Below, one piece after another: positions 9,249-18,952 of a stretch of 64,000 nucleotides of DNA. The DNA is from Croceicoccus marinus (lineage in GTDB: Bacteria > Pseudomonadota > Alphaproteobacteria > Sphingomonadales > Sphingomonadaceae), in assembly GCF_001661675.2 (NCBI RefSeq), contig NZ_CP019602.1, positions 558,001-622,000 on the forward strand. Direction: 5' to 3'. The notes under the pieces are model-generated. The model was not told the origin of the DNA. It did not search any database and saw only the letters and a list, made by a program, of their open reading frames with translations. Position 1 is the stretch's first letter. The number at the start of each line of letters is the position of its first letter. The position numbers were made by a program, and so were the translations under genes.

Positions 9249-11078
9249 TCAAAGACCGGCAAGCGCCAGCATGGCCGAGCCGCCCTTTTCCGCCTCGTCC
9301 GCGCCCAGACGCATCATTGCGAACAGTTCGCGGCCGACGCCCATGGCGGGCGGCGGCGGAGTGGCGGGATCGCGCGAGGAAAGGTCGGCATTGGTCGACA
9401 GCGTGCCGTTGACCGCATCGACGCGCACGATGTCGCCATCGCGCAGATAGGCGATCGGCCCGGGCTTCTCCTCTCCGTGAGAGAGCGCTTCGGGCGTGCA
9501 GTGGATGGCCGCCGGCACCTTGCCCGATGCGCCCGACATGCGGCCGTCGGTGACCAGCGCCACCTTGAACCCGCGGTCCTGCAGCACGCCCAGCGGGGGC
9601 GTCAGCTTGTGCAGTTCGGGCATGCCATTGGCGCGCGGACCCTGGAAGCGGACGACGACGACCACATCCTTGTCGAGCTCGCCCGCCTTGAACGCGGTGG
9701 CCACTTCGCTCTGCGTGCTGAACACGCGGCAGGGCGCCTCGATCACCCAGCGGTCCCTGTCGACCGCGCTGGTCTTTATCGTGGCGCGGCCGAGATTGCC
9801 GGTCAGCAGGCGCAGGCCGCCATCGGGGTTGAACGGGGTGGCGGGCGGGCGCAGCATGCTGTCGTCGCCGCTTTCGGGCGGCAGCTTGCGCCAGGTAAGC
9901 CTGTCGTCCTCCATCACCGGCTCGTCCGCATAGGCGCGCAGCGACGGGCCGCCGACGGTGGTGATATCCTCATGCGCCAGCCCTGCATCCAGCAGTTCGC
10001 GAATGACGTAGCCCATGCCGCCCGCCGCGTGGAACGCGTTCACGTCGCCCGCTCCGTTGGGATAGACGCGCGCGATCAGCGGCACCACGCGCGACAGCTC
10101 GTCGATGTCCTGCCAGTCGATGATGACGCCGGCGCAGCGGGCGATGGCGGGAAGATGGATGACGTGATTGGTCGATCCGCCGGTCGCGAGCAGCCCCGCG
10201 ATGGCGTTCACGATCGCCTTCTCGTCGATGCATTTCGCCAGCGGGCGCGGATCCTCGCCCCTCAGCGAGATGCGGGCAAGCTGGTGCGTCGCGGCGCGGG
10301 TCAGCTGGGTGCGCAGCGGGGTATTGGGCGGGATGAAGGCGGCGCCCGGCATGTGCAGGCCCATCATCTCCATCATCATCTGGTTGGAATTGGCGGTGCC
10401 ATAGAACGTGCAGGTGCCCGGCGAATGATAGCTTGCGCTCTCGCTCGCCAGCAGTTCCTCGCGCCCGACCTTGCCTTCGGCGTAAAGCTGGCGGGTCTGC
10501 TGCTTCTGCTTGTTCGAGATTCCGGTGGGCATCGGGCCCGCCGGGATCAGGATGCAGGGCAGATGGCCGAAACGCAGCGCGCCCATCAGCAGGCCCGGCA
10601 CGATCTTGTCGCAGATGCCTAGCAGCGCCATGCCGTCATAGGTTTCGTGGCTGAGCGCGACCGAAGTCGCCAGCGCGATGGTATCGCGGCTGAACAGCGA
10701 CAGTTCCATGCCGTCCTGCCCCTGCGTCACGCCGTCGCACATCGCAGGCGTGCCGCCCGCAACCTGCGCGGTCGCGCCCACTTCGCGGGCATAGAGCTTC
10801 ATCGCCTCTGGGTATCGGCCATAGGGCTGATGGGCCGAGAGCATGTCGTTATAGGCGGTGACGATGGCCAGGTTGGGCGACTGCCCGCTGGCGATCGCGC
10901 CCTTGTCGTTGCCGCTGCCCGCCATCGCATGGGCAAGGTTGGAACAGGCCAGCTGCGTTCGGTTGGGCTGGCGCTGCGCCTCGCGCTCCATCAGGTCGAG
11001 ATAGCGGCGGCGGGTGTCGCGGCTGTTGTCGATGATGCGCTGGGTGACGCGGGCGAACTGGTCGTTGAGCGTGGGCAT
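9249..11078 (-). CDS. edd: Phosphogluconate dehydratase
   Basis: Dehydrates 6-phosphogluconate to KDPG. At 609 residues it is the usual IlvD/Edd size. Iron-sulfur and active-site regions are visible as [24 protein letters not shown] and [15 protein letters not shown], and the C-terminal half carries [16 protein letters not shown]. It lies between zwf (148 bases upstream) and eda (30 bases downstream), so the three probably share control. The 6-phosphogluconolactonase gene that often sits between zwf and edd is absent here. Confidence 0.97.
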   Translation of the reverse strand: MPTLNDQFARVTQRIIDNSRDTRRRYLDLMEREAQRQPNRTQLACSNLAHAMAGSGNDKGAIASGQSPNLAIVTAYNDMLSAHQPYGRYPEAMKLYAREVGATAQVAGGTPAMCDGVTQGQDGMELSLFSRDTIALATSVALSHETYDGMALLGICDKIVPGLLMGALRFGHLPCILIPAGPMPTGISNKQKQQTRQLYAEGKVGREELLASESASYHSPGTCTFYGTANSNQMMMEMMGLHMPGAAFIPPNTPLRTQLTRAATHQLARISLRGEDPRPLAKCIDEKAIVNAIAGLLATGGSTNHVIHLPAIARCAGVIIDWQDIDELSRVVPLIARVYPNGAGDVNAFHAAGGMGYVIRELLDAGLAHEDITTVGGPSLRAYADEPVMEDDRLTWRKLPPESGDDSMLRPPATPFNPDGGLRLLTGNLGRATIKTSAVDRDRWVIEAPCRVFSTQSEVATAFKAGELDKDVVVVVRFQGPRANGMPELHKLTPPLGVLQDRGFKVALVTDGRMSGASGKVPAAIHCTPEALSHGEEKPGPIAYLRDGDIVRVDAVNGTLSTNADLSSRDPATPPPPAMGVGRELFAMMRLGADEAEKGGSAMLALAGL

Positions 11079-11226
11079 GAAGCCTTCCTTGGGTCCTGTG
11101 CGGCCGATCGCGGGGAGGGAATCGGCCGTGCGGTCGTTTTGCGTTGCAGCATAGCAGGTCCTGGACCGGCTTGCAGAATTTCGGCGCGGGCCGGTTCGCC
11201 CTGGCCTCCATCAACCCCCGCGGCGA

Positions 11227-12681
11227 TCAACCTTCGTGCCAGGTGACGCCGTCGCGTTCGGTCAGACCGATCGCGCTGGTGGGCCCCCAGCTTCCCGCGG
11301 TATAGGTCTTTGGCCTGGTGTCGTTCTCGGTCCAGCTGGCGCGAATGCCGTCGATCCATTCCCACTGGGCCTCCACCTCGTCGCGGCGGACGAACAGGGT
11401 CTGGTCGCCCTCCACAAGGTCGAGCAGCAGGCGTTCATAGGCGATGCGGCGCTGCGGCCCGGCGAAGGCGTCGGGCATGGCGATGTCGAGCGGCGTGGCG
11501 CGCAGTCGAATGCCCTCGCGGTCGAGGCCGGGCACCTTGCTCATCAGCGACAGGCGGATATTCTCGCGCGGCTGGATCCCGATGACCAGCTGGTTGGGAA
11601 CGGTCTTCGCGCCGCGGCCCTCGAAGATGGAATAGGGGATGCAGCGGAACTGCACCACGATCTCGGTCATGCGGATCGGCAGGCGCTTGCCGGTGCGCAG
11701 ATAGAACGGCACGCCCTTCCAGCGCCAGTTGTCGACATGGGTCTTGATCGCGACGAAGGTCTCGGTGTCGGAATCCTTGCCCAGTTCCTGGTCATAGCCG
11801 GGCACCGCCTCGCCCTTGATCGCGCCCGCGCGATATTGGCCGGTCACCGTCTCGCCCGCGACGGCGGGGCGCAGGGCGCGCAGGATCTTGACCTTCTCGT
11901 CGCGGATCGCGGTGGCGTCGAAGCTGGTCGGCGGCTCCATCGCGACCAGCGCCAGCAATTGCAGCATATGGTTCTGCACCATGTCGCGCAGCGCGCCGCT
12001 GCCGTCGTAATAGCCCGCGCGCGATTCCAGCCCGACCGTTTCGGCCACGGTGATCTGCACATGGTCGATATGCGCCGCGTTCCACAGCGGTTCGAACATG
12101 ATATTGGCAAAGCGCAGCGCCAGCAGGTTCTGCACCGTCTCCTTGCCCAGGTAATGGTCGATGCGGAAAATCCGGTCTTCCGGAAAGGCGGAGGCGACCG
12201 CGTCGTTGATCTCCTGGCTGGTGCCCAGGTCGGTGCCCAGCGGCTTTTCCAGCCCGATCCGCACATTGCCGGTGGCAAGCCCGTTGGCGGTCAGGCCCTT
12301 GATGGTCGGTTCGAACAGGAAGGGCGCGGTCGACAGGAAGATCGACAGGCCTTCCTTGTCACCCTTGCCGATCGGCCCGACCTTCTTCGCCAGCGTGTCG
12401 AAACCCTCGGGCGTGGACGCGTCGAGGTCCTGGTAGGTCAGGCATTCCAGGAACGGTTCGATCTTGAGATCGCGGCCCTTGGGCAGGAACCTTGCCAGCG
12501 CATCGCGCGCGAAATCGCGGAACTCCTGGTCGGTATATTCGGTGCGCGCCGTGCAGATGATCTGCATGTTCTCGGGCAGCAAACCCTCGGAATGCAGGGC
12601 GCACAGCGAGGGCAGGAGCATGCGCTGCGACAGGTCGCCGGTCGCGCCGAACAGCAATAGCTTGTTCGCGGTGAAATTCAT
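11227..12681 (-). CDS. zwf: Glucose-6-phosphate 1-dehydrogenase
   Basis: Oxidises glucose-6-phosphate to 6-phosphogluconolactone with NAD(P)+, entering the Entner-Doudoroff and pentose-phosphate routes. It has 484 residues. The nucleotide-binding motif FGATGDLSQR is at 11-20, the substrate motif RIDHYLGKE is at about 173-181, and GLEKPLGTD is also seen. It is the first gene of the minus-strand zwf-edd-eda set. The 136 bases upstream to the transglutaminase-like gene presumably hold the promoter, but I could not identify a clear one. Confidence 0.97.
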   Translation of the reverse strand: MNFTANKLLLFGATGDLSQRMLLPSLCALHSEGLLPENMQIICTARTEYTDQEFRDFARDALARFLPKGRDLKIEPFLECLTYQDLDASTPEGFDTLAKKVGPIGKGDKEGLSIFLSTAPFLFEPTIKGLTANGLATGNVRIGLEKPLGTDLGTSQEINDAVASAFPEDRIFRIDHYLGKETVQNLLALRFANIMFEPLWNAAHIDHVQITVAETVGLESRAGYYDGSGALRDMVQNHMLQLLALVAMEPPTSFDATAIRDEKVKILRALRPAVAGETVTGQYRAGAIKGEAVPGYDQELGKDSDTETFVAIKTHVDNWRWKGVPFYLRTGKRLPIRMTEIVVQFRCIPYSIFEGRGAKTVPNQLVIGIQPRENIRLSLMSKVPGLDREGIRLRATPLDIAMPDAFAGPQRRIAYERLLLDLVEGDQTLFVRRDEVEAQWEWIDGIRASWTENDTRPKTYTAGSWGPTSAIGLTERDGVTWHEG

Positions 12682-12817
12682 GGCGGACAGGCTCCTGCAA
12701 GGCGGCGGCGGTGGCGGGTCGTCGGTGCGGTCGCACCTTGCGCGGCATTAATCCCGGGTGCGAAGCTGTCAACCTCGATCGGAAAAGCCAATGCCGCGTT
12801 TCGGCAATTATCTTGCG

Positions 12818-13621
12818 TCAGCCGCGTTGCACGCTGATCCGCTTGTCCTGCAGCTGAGTCATTCCATAACAGGTGAGGAAGCTGACATCCGCGGCATCGC
12901 GGCCCAGCCCGATCTTCACGATGTCGGACGGGGTCGCCATGCCGGTCGCGTCGATCAGGTGCCAGCTGCCGATGCTGTTTTCCTCGCCGCCGGGATCGGC
13001 CAGGAAAACCTCGGCCACCGCGTGGAAATCCTGTGGCTGGACGTCGGGGGCATAGCAGCTGACGAAGCGCGCGGGGATCGCCGATGCGCGGGCCAGTGCG
13101 ACGACGACATGCGCGAAGTCGCGGCACACGCCCCGGCGCTCGACGAAGCTGTCGACTGCGGTCGTCGTCGCATCGCTGGTGCCGGGCGCATAGCTGAAAT
13201 TGCTGGCGACCCATGAACGGATCGCCTCGATCCGCTCTCCGCCGCTGGTGCCGCCGAATTCCGCCTCGACGAACGGCTGGAAGCGGTCGGCGGGGCAGAA
13301 GCGGGAATCGAACAGATAGGACACCGTCTCGCCCGGCAGGCGGTGGGGCGGCAGGGCGTTCAGCGTCTGGATGTCGCCGATGGTGCGGGCGATCTGCGCG
13401 GTGATTGCGTAATCGGCGGTGAAGTCCCCCTGGCAGCGCAGCCAGATGCGTTCGCCGATCATGTCCTCGCCGGATACGCGGGCGGTATGCTCGCTGGCGC
13501 TGATGGACAGGCCGGGGCCCGACAATTGCTGTTCGGGGATCGCCGCCGCTTCCATCTGGAGGAGGAAATCGGTCGGCTGGTCGAAGCGGAACGCGACATG
13601 GGCTTCGATCGAGATGGTCAT
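12818..13621 (-). CDS. Transglutaminase-like domain protein
   Basis: A 267-residue cytoplasmic protein with an N-terminal beta-rich region and a papain/transglutaminase-like core. The catalytic triad is visible: Cys166 in RGVCRDFAH, His200 in QDFHAVAEVFL and Asp224 in WHLIDATG. Members of this bacterial group (COG1305 type) are predicted peptidases or amidases with unknown substrates. It lacks a signal peptide. It stands alone between zwf and yjbQ with gaps of more than 130 bases on both sides. Confidence 0.85.
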   Translation of the reverse strand: MTISIEAHVAFRFDQPTDFLLQMEAAAIPEQQLSGPGLSISASEHTARVSGEDMIGERIWLRCQGDFTADYAITAQIARTIGDIQTLNALPPHRLPGETVSYLFDSRFCPADRFQPFVEAEFGGTSGGERIEAIRSWVASNFSYAPGTSDATTTAVDSFVERRGVCRDFAHVVVALARASAIPARFVSCYAPDVQPQDFHAVAEVFLADPGGEENSIGSWHLIDATGMATPSDIVKIGLGRDAADVSFLTCYGMTQLQDKRISVQRG

Positions 13622-13784
13622 GGGACGGCGGCTTTCTGTTCGGTGCGTGCCGCGCTGGCGGGCGGCATCGCGGTCATGGTTGGTGATGGTATCGACGGTA
13701 TCGGGGGCAATCTCGGGGCGGTGTCGGTGGGCCTAACGCTTCGGCCCGCCGGTGTTTCCGGGCGGCGCGATAAAAGCCCGGAAA

Positions 13785-14222
13785 TCACTCGCCCATCAGA
13801 TGAAGCACGATATTGCGGCGATGCGGCCGGGTGCGATGCTCTGCCAGATAGATGCCCTGCCACGTGCCCAGCGCCAGATCGCCGCCCATGACGGGTATCG
13901 ACAGGCTGACCCCCGTCAGGATCGCCTTGAGGTGGGCGGGCATGTCGTCAGGCCCCTCGTCGTCATGCTGCCATCCGCCGTCCTCGGGCGCGATTCGGTT
14001 CAGCCAGTCGATGATGTCGCCGGGCACTTCGCGGGCGGCATTCTCCTGGATCAGCAGCGATGCCGAGGTGTGGCGGCAGAACACCGTCAGCAGGCCGGTA
14101 TCGACCGCCTGATTATGCACCCAGCCGGCGACTTCGCGCGTGGTCTCGACCAGCGAACGGCCAGTCGTCGATATGGCGAGGCTGGTTGCCGATTGTCTCA
14201 AGAATATTTCTCCAATGTTCAT
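13785..14222 (-). CDS. YjbQ family protein (UPF0047)
   Basis: A 145-residue protein with the family motifs GLLTVFCRHTSASLLIQEN and LGTWQGIYLAEHRTRPH. E. coli YjbQ shows low thiamine-phosphate synthase activity in vivo, but the physiological role is unsettled. The start at ATG 14220-14222 matches family length; the longer upstream frame is unlike the family. It is divergent from the lipid kinase gene at 14397, with 174 bases between that carry both promoters but no feature I can name. Confidence 0.92.
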   Translation of the reverse strand: MNIGEIFLRQSATSLAISTTGRSLVETTREVAGWVHNQAVDTGLLTVFCRHTSASLLIQENAAREVPGDIIDWLNRIAPEDGGWQHDDEGPDDMPAHLKAILTGVSLSIPVMGGDLALGTWQGIYLAEHRTRPHRRNIVLHLMGE

Positions 14223-14396
14223 ACCCGTCTGGTATCGCTGACGATCGGGCTTGCGTTCGAAGCGGGAAAAGTGGGCCTTTTCAATTCGAATGGGGTATCG
14301 CGGAAATGTACAGGACGGGGGCGGAACTGCAATTTTCGTCACGGAAACTTCATTTTCGCTCTCGCCACACTAGCTTAAGACGGTAAAGACAAAGCA

Positions 14397-15470
14397 ATGG
14401 ATGGCACGATCTACGATAGCAGAAGCCTTGCGCGGCTCGCCTTCGATGGCGGCACCGACGAACTGCGCCTGCACGTGAACGCTCCTGCCTTCGTCCGACG
14501 TACCGGCCGCGCGCCGCTCGATGCCTCGCGCGTGGCGGTCATCTGCAACCCGCGCAGCCACGGGGTCAAGACCAACGGCCTCGACGTGCCGCCGGGAGTG
14601 GAGGTGCTGTCGCCGCGCACCCGGTCCGAACTGCGCAAGACGCTGACCGAATTCAAGGAGCGCGGGGTCGGGCTGATCGTCGTCGCGGGCGGTGACGGAA
14701 CCGTGCGCGACGTGCTGACCTGCGGCGGTCCGCTGTGGAAGAGCGGCGCACCTGCCATCGCGGTGCTGCCCAAGGGCAAGACCAATGCGCTGGCCTTCGA
14801 CCTCGGCATCGACGCCGAGGCAAGCGTCGCCGAAGTGATCGATGCCTGGCATGCCGACCGCCTCACCATGCGCCCCGCGATCGAGATCAGCCGTCCGGGC
14901 GAGGCTGCGGCCCCCGTGCGCGGCTTCCTGTTCGGTGCGGGCATCTTCGTCAGCGCCACCGATCTTGCCCAGACCACCCACCGGTTCGGCGCATTCAACA
15001 ATCTGGCCGTGGCGCTTTCGATGCTGGGGTCGATCGCCAACGTCGCCTTCGGCTTCGGGGGATCGGGCTGGCGCGAGGGTAGGCGCATCAGCATCGCGGC
15101 TCCGGGCGCTGCGTCGACCGGACCGGGCCCCACCGCAGCGGGAATGGATGTCGTCGGCACGCGCAACCGCCTGATCATGCTGGTATCGACCATGCACCGC
15201 CTGCCACTGGGCGTACGCCCGTTCGGCGAAGAGCGCGGCGGCATGAAGCTGCTGGCGACCGAGGCGCCCGTGCCCAACTTCCTCGTCAATTTCTGGCGCA
15301 CGATCCGCGGCGGTGACGATGCCCGGCTGGCCAAGGCGGGAATCTACCGCCTGGACGCCCAGCAATTCGACATCGATGTCGAGGACGGCTTCGTGCTGGA
15401 CGGCGAGGTGTTCCCCGGCGGCCGCTACATCCTGCGCGAGGGTGCGCCGATCGCCTTCGTCACGCCGTGA
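14397..15470 (+). CDS. Diacylglycerol/lipid kinase family protein (YegS/DagK-like)
   Basis: A 357-residue cytosolic or membrane-associated lipid kinase. The DAGK catalytic domain starts at ICNPRSHGVKTNG (about residue 49), with the nucleotide/catalytic motif VVAGGDGTVRDVL (about 98-110) and LPKGKTNALAFDLG, the counterpart of the G-T-x-N-D-x-A-R motif. A C-terminal beta-sandwich half ends with VEDGFVLDGEVFPGG, typical of the family. It would phosphorylate diacylglycerol or a related lipid to the phosphatidate form. Its stop overlaps the next gene as GTGA, so the two are translationally coupled. Confidence 0.88.
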   Translation: MDGTIYDSRSLARLAFDGGTDELRLHVNAPAFVRRTGRAPLDASRVAVICNPRSHGVKTNGLDVPPGVEVLSPRTRSELRKTLTEFKERGVGLIVVAGGDGTVRDVLTCGGPLWKSGAPAIAVLPKGKTNALAFDLGIDAEASVAEVIDAWHADRLTMRPAIEISRPGEAAAPVRGFLFGAGIFVSATDLAQTTHRFGAFNNLAVALSMLGSIANVAFGFGGSGWREGRRISIAAPGAASTGPGPTAAGMDVVGTRNRLIMLVSTMHRLPLGVRPFGEERGGMKLLATEAPVPNFLVNFWRTIRGGDDARLAKAGIYRLDAQQFDIDVEDGFVLDGEVFPGGRYILREGAPIAFVTP

Positions 15471-16396
15471 ACATGCGGCCCGACGGCGCGGCGCTTCACA
15501 CCCGCGTCACCGCCGCGCTGGAAGCGCCGGTTCGCGGCGAGATACGCGATTTCGCACAGGCACTGGCAGACCTATACGATGCGCGCGCAGTGCTGTTCTA
15601 TGGCTCGAACCTGCGCAGCGGTTCGCTGGACGGTGTTCTCGACTTCTACGTTCTGACCGGCGGCCCGCGCGAGAAGGGCCTGTGGCCCCGCGTCGCCTAT
15701 CACGAGCGGGAGCACGCGGGCGAGACCTTGCGCGCGAAAGTGGCGGTGATGCGGCTGTCGACGTTCCGCCATGCGGCAGAGGGGCGCCACGCGGATACCA
15801 CCATATGGGCACGTTTCGTGCAGCCTTGCACATTGGCATGGCAGTCCGATGCGCAGGCTGGCACCGAAGTCACCGCGGCGGTCGAGGCAGCCTGCATGAC
15901 GGCGGCGCGTTTCGCGTCCGCGCTGGGCGATCCGCAGGGCACCGAGCGCGACTATTGGCAGGCGCTGTTTCGCGCCACCTATCGCGCGGAGCTGCGGGTC
16001 GAGAAGCCGGGGCGCGAGCAGCAGATCCTGGAATTCGGGGCCGGTCATTTCGACGGGCTGCTACCTGCCGCCTGGCAGGCCGCGGGCATTGCCTTCGACA
16101 AAGCGGGTCGCAGGCTGCAGCCGCATCTTTTGCCGCAGGAGCGCGAGGCGCTGGTCCAGCGCTGGGAACGGCGGCGGCGGCTGGGCAAGCCGCTCAACGT
16201 CGTGCGCCTGCTGCGCGCGGGCACCACCTTCGAAGGTGGTGCCCGCTATCTGGCATGGAAGGTCGAGCGGCACAGCGGCGTCGTGGTGCCGCTTACCCCG
16301 TTCAGGGAGCGGCACCCGCTGCTGATGTCACCCGTGCTGCTTGCCGATTACTGGCGTGCGCGGCGCAGGCGCGCCGCGACGCAGGACAGCGACTAG
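15467..16396 (+). CDS. Tam41-like nucleotidyltransferase (candidate CDP-DAG synthase)
   Basis: A 309-residue protein. The N-terminal nucleotidyltransferase motif is FYGSNLRSGSLDG followed by VLDFYVL (about residues 43-63), as in the GS...D signature of mitochondrial Tam41. KVAVMRLSTF, ARFVQPCTLAW and the C-terminal AGTTFEGGARYLAWKVERH also line up by eye with Tam41 segments. Tam41 makes CDP-diacylglycerol from phosphatidate and CTP. Coupling (4-base overlap) with a diacylglycerol kinase, which makes phosphatidate, fits this role. The start is GTG at 15467, with an ATG at 15473 as alternative. The 3' end shares a CTAG with the convergent gene at 16393. Confidence 0.65.
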   Translation: MNMRPDGAALHTRVTAALEAPVRGEIRDFAQALADLYDARAVLFYGSNLRSGSLDGVLDFYVLTGGPREKGLWPRVAYHEREHAGETLRAKVAVMRLSTFRHAAEGRHADTTIWARFVQPCTLAWQSDAQAGTEVTAAVEAACMTAARFASALGDPQGTERDYWQALFRATYRAELRVEKPGREQQILEFGAGHFDGLLPAAWQAAGIAFDKAGRRLQPHLLPQEREALVQRWERRRRLGKPLNVVRLLRAGTTFEGGARYLAWKVERHSGVVVPLTPFRERHPLLMSPVLLADYWRARRRRAATQDSD

Positions 16397-16839
16397 CCTT
16401 CCTGCTCGGGCTTCGTATAAGGCACGAATTCGCCCAGGAAGACGATCCCGCTCATGAAACCGGTCTGGTCCATCATCTGGACCGTGTCGATATCGCAGAT
16501 CTGGCCGATCGTGGTGCGATTGACCATGATGTCGCGGCTATCCAGGAAATTGGCGCCGCCATCGGGCCGGTTGACATAAAGCGTGCTGCCGACCCGGTAG
16601 ACGATGGCCGTGTCGTCATAGATCGTGCTGCTGGTGATGCGGTTCAGCTGGATGCAGTTCTCCGGCTCTCCGGCCACGCGGCCTTCAAGCGCCTTGGCAA
16701 GGCGCTGTTCGCCCTTGCTAAGCTCCTCCGTTGCCGGATCGTCCTGCGCAGCCTGAGCGGCGATGGGGGTCAGGGCGAAAACCGGCGCAAAGGAAGCAAG
16801 TGCGATCGCCGCTAGTCTGTTCTTAGGCGTCATGTTCAT
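16393..16839 (-). CDS. Conserved exported protein of unknown function
   Basis: A 148-residue protein with a cleavable signal peptide (about residues 1-30, ending AAQA). The mature part contains CIQLNRITSSTIYDDTAIVYRVG and a second cysteine in GQICDID, giving a possible disulfide. I have seen similar unnamed proteins in sphingomonads but know of no assigned function. It is probably periplasmic. Its stop codon overlaps that of the convergent Tam41-like gene by 4 bases. Confidence 0.75.
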   Translation of the reverse strand: MNMTPKNRLAAIALASFAPVFALTPIAAQAAQDDPATEELSKGEQRLAKALEGRVAGEPENCIQLNRITSSTIYDDTAIVYRVGSTLYVNRPDGGANFLDSRDIMVNRTTIGQICDIDTVQMMDQTGFMSGIVFLGEFVPYTKPEQEG

Positions 16840-16898
16840 TCTCCTCGCCGAGGATATAGGGCGTCTTGCCTGAACTTTTACTGACGATTACCCGAATT

Positions 16899-17450
16899 CT
16901 ACCACGAATTGCCCGCGGCAATAGCGGCCTTTTCATCGGCGGTGGATTGCCGGCCCAGCACCTCGTTACGGTGCGGAAAGCGCCCGAAGCGCGCGATCAT
17001 CGCGTGGTGGGAGCGCGCGAAGGACAGGATATAGGCATCGCCCATCGCCGCGAATATGGCGAGCGAGCGGCGCTGGTCGGCGATCCGCTCGCTATGCATC
17101 AGCGGCATGGCCAGAAACTGGCGGCCCGCCTGGCCGAGCCCCTTGTCCCACCCGCGTTCAAGCGCACCGATCGCGATGTCGCGGGACAGCGGATCGCTGG
17201 CGAATGCACGCGGATCGTCGCGGAAGAGATTGCGCGGCACCTGGTCGAACAGCAGCACCGCCGCGCGGGCGGTCAGCGGATCGGTCAGGAATTCACGGGC
17301 AGGGCGATGGCGCAGCGCGTGCCATTCGCGTGCGAAGCGGCGGCGCAGCAGGGCGTCGACCTCTGCCCCGCCGCGAAACCAGTCCTCCGGCCCCAGCACA
17401 TGGAACCAGACATGCAGGATTTCAGCCGCCCACGGGCGCTGCGCCAGCAT
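16899..17450 (-). CDS. DUF924 family protein
   Basis: A 183-residue helical cytoplasmic protein with DUF924 landmarks: ILHVWFHVLGPEDWF at the N-terminus, LLFDQVPRNLFRDDPRAFASD, and FPHRNEVLGRQSTADE at the C-terminus. No activity is established for the family; it is TPR-like in structure. The gene starts 6 bases after the tldD stop and is therefore probably in the same transcript. Confidence 0.9.
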   Translation of the reverse strand: MLAQRPWAAEILHVWFHVLGPEDWFRGGAEVDALLRRRFAREWHALRHRPAREFLTDPLTARAAVLLFDQVPRNLFRDDPRAFASDPLSRDIAIGALERGWDKGLGQAGRQFLAMPLMHSERIADQRRSLAIFAAMGDAYILSFARSHHAMIARFGRFPHRNEVLGRQSTADEKAAIAAGNSW

Positions 17451-17456
17451 GGCGGC

Positions 17457-18884
17457 TCAGCCCGTTCCGCCCACGGTCAGCCCCTCGATCAGCAGGCTGG
17501 GCTGGCCCACGCCGGCGGGCACGCTCTGCCCGCCCTTGCCGCAGGTGCCGATACCTTCGTCGAGCGCCATGTCGTTGCCGATGCCGATTACCTTGGTCAG
17601 CGCAGTCGGCCCGTCGCCGATCAAAGTCGCGCCCTTGATCGGGGCGACCACCTTGCCGTTCTCGACCTTGTAGGCCTCGGTACAGCTGAACACGAACTTG
17701 CCCGACACGATGTCGACCTGTCCGCCGCCGAAGCTGGTGGCATAGATGCCGTCCTTCATGCGGCCCATCAGCTCGGCGGGATCGTCCTTGCCGCTGCGCA
17801 TGAAAGTATTGGTCATGCGCGGCATCGGCGCATGGGCATAGGACTGGCGGCGGCCGTTGCCGGTCGGCTCGACGCCCATCAGCCGGGCATTCAGCCGGTC
17901 GTGGATATAGCCCTTCAATATGCCATCCTCGATCAGCACGTTCTCACGCGTGGGGGTGCCTTCGTCGTCGATGGTCAGCGATCCGCGCCGGTCCGTGATC
18001 GATCCGTCGTCGACCACGGTCACGCCGGGCGCGGCCACCCGCTCGCCGATGCGGCCAGAAAAGGCGCTGGTGCCCTTGCGGTTGAAATCGCCTTCCAGCC
18101 CGTGGCCGACCGCTTCGTGCAGCAGCACGCCGCACCAGCCGGGGCCCAGCAGCACCGGGCACACGCCCGCAGGGGCTGGCACGCTTTCGAGATTGGTGAG
18201 CGCCTGGCGCAGCGCCTCGTCGATTGCGCGGTTCCAGCTCGCCTCGTCCATCACCTCGTCATAGAGGCGGCGGCCGCCCATGCCGAACGAGCCGGTTTCG
18301 CGCCGCCCGTTCGATTCCGCCACGATCGCGACATTGAGGCGGACGAGAGGCCGCACATCGGTCGCGACGAAACCGTCGGGGCGCACGATCTCTACCACCG
18401 ACCACGATCCCGCCAGCGAGGCGGTCACTTGCTTCACGCGGGGATCGCGCGCGCGGGCGGCGGCATCGATCTTTTCGAGGAGCGCGACCTTCCGGGCGAA
18501 TTCCACCCCGTCCAGCGGGCTGGCATCGGTATAGAGGTGACGATTGGTCGCGGCCGGCGCGGGCGCCAGCGGGCTTTTCGTGGTGTCGAGCAGCGACAGG
18601 GTCTCACCCGCGCGGCGGATCGCGGCAGCGGAAATCTCGTTCGCATGGGCGAAGCCGGTGGTCTCGCCAGATACGCCGCGCAGGCCGAAGCCCGCCTCGC
18701 GCGAGTAGTCGGCGCTGCGCAGGCGGCCGTCGTCGAAGGCAAAGCTCTCGCTGGCGGTGAATTGCAGGAACAGCTCGCCATCGTCGCAGCGCGACAGCGT
18801 CTCGCGGGCCAATGCCTTCGCGGTTTCAGGGTCGAGCTGGTCGGCGCGGTAGAGAAGCGAGCGGGGGTCGGTCGGAATGGTCAT
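17457..18884 (-). CDS. tldD: Metalloprotease TldD
   Basis: A 475-residue protein of the TldD/PmbA (peptidase U62/M103) family. The zinc-binding HExxxH-type segment is LLHEAVGHGLEGD, with the third ligand region FSCTEAYKVENGKVVAPIKGATLIG near the C-terminus. TldD normally works as a heterodimer with TldE/PmbA to trim peptides such as microcin B17 precursors or CcdA antitoxin. PmbA is not in this window. The downstream DUF924 gene begins 6 bases later. Confidence 0.95.
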   Translation of the reverse strand: MTIPTDPRSLLYRADQLDPETAKALARETLSRCDDGELFLQFTASESFAFDDGRLRSADYSREAGFGLRGVSGETTGFAHANEISAAAIRRAGETLSLLDTTKSPLAPAPAATNRHLYTDASPLDGVEFARKVALLEKIDAAARARDPRVKQVTASLAGSWSVVEIVRPDGFVATDVRPLVRLNVAIVAESNGRRETGSFGMGGRRLYDEVMDEASWNRAIDEALRQALTNLESVPAPAGVCPVLLGPGWCGVLLHEAVGHGLEGDFNRKGTSAFSGRIGERVAAPGVTVVDDGSITDRRGSLTIDDEGTPTRENVLIEDGILKGYIHDRLNARLMGVEPTGNGRRQSYAHAPMPRMTNTFMRSGKDDPAELMGRMKDGIYATSFGGGQVDIVSGKFVFSCTEAYKVENGKVVAPIKGATLIGDGPTALTKVIGIGNDMALDEGIGTCGKGGQSVPAGVGQPSLLIEGLTVGGTG

Positions 18885-18952
18885 CTGCCCGATATAGGCA
18901 GCGCCGACCGGTTTGGACAGCGCCGCGTTGACGCCATACCCTGCGCGAGCGA

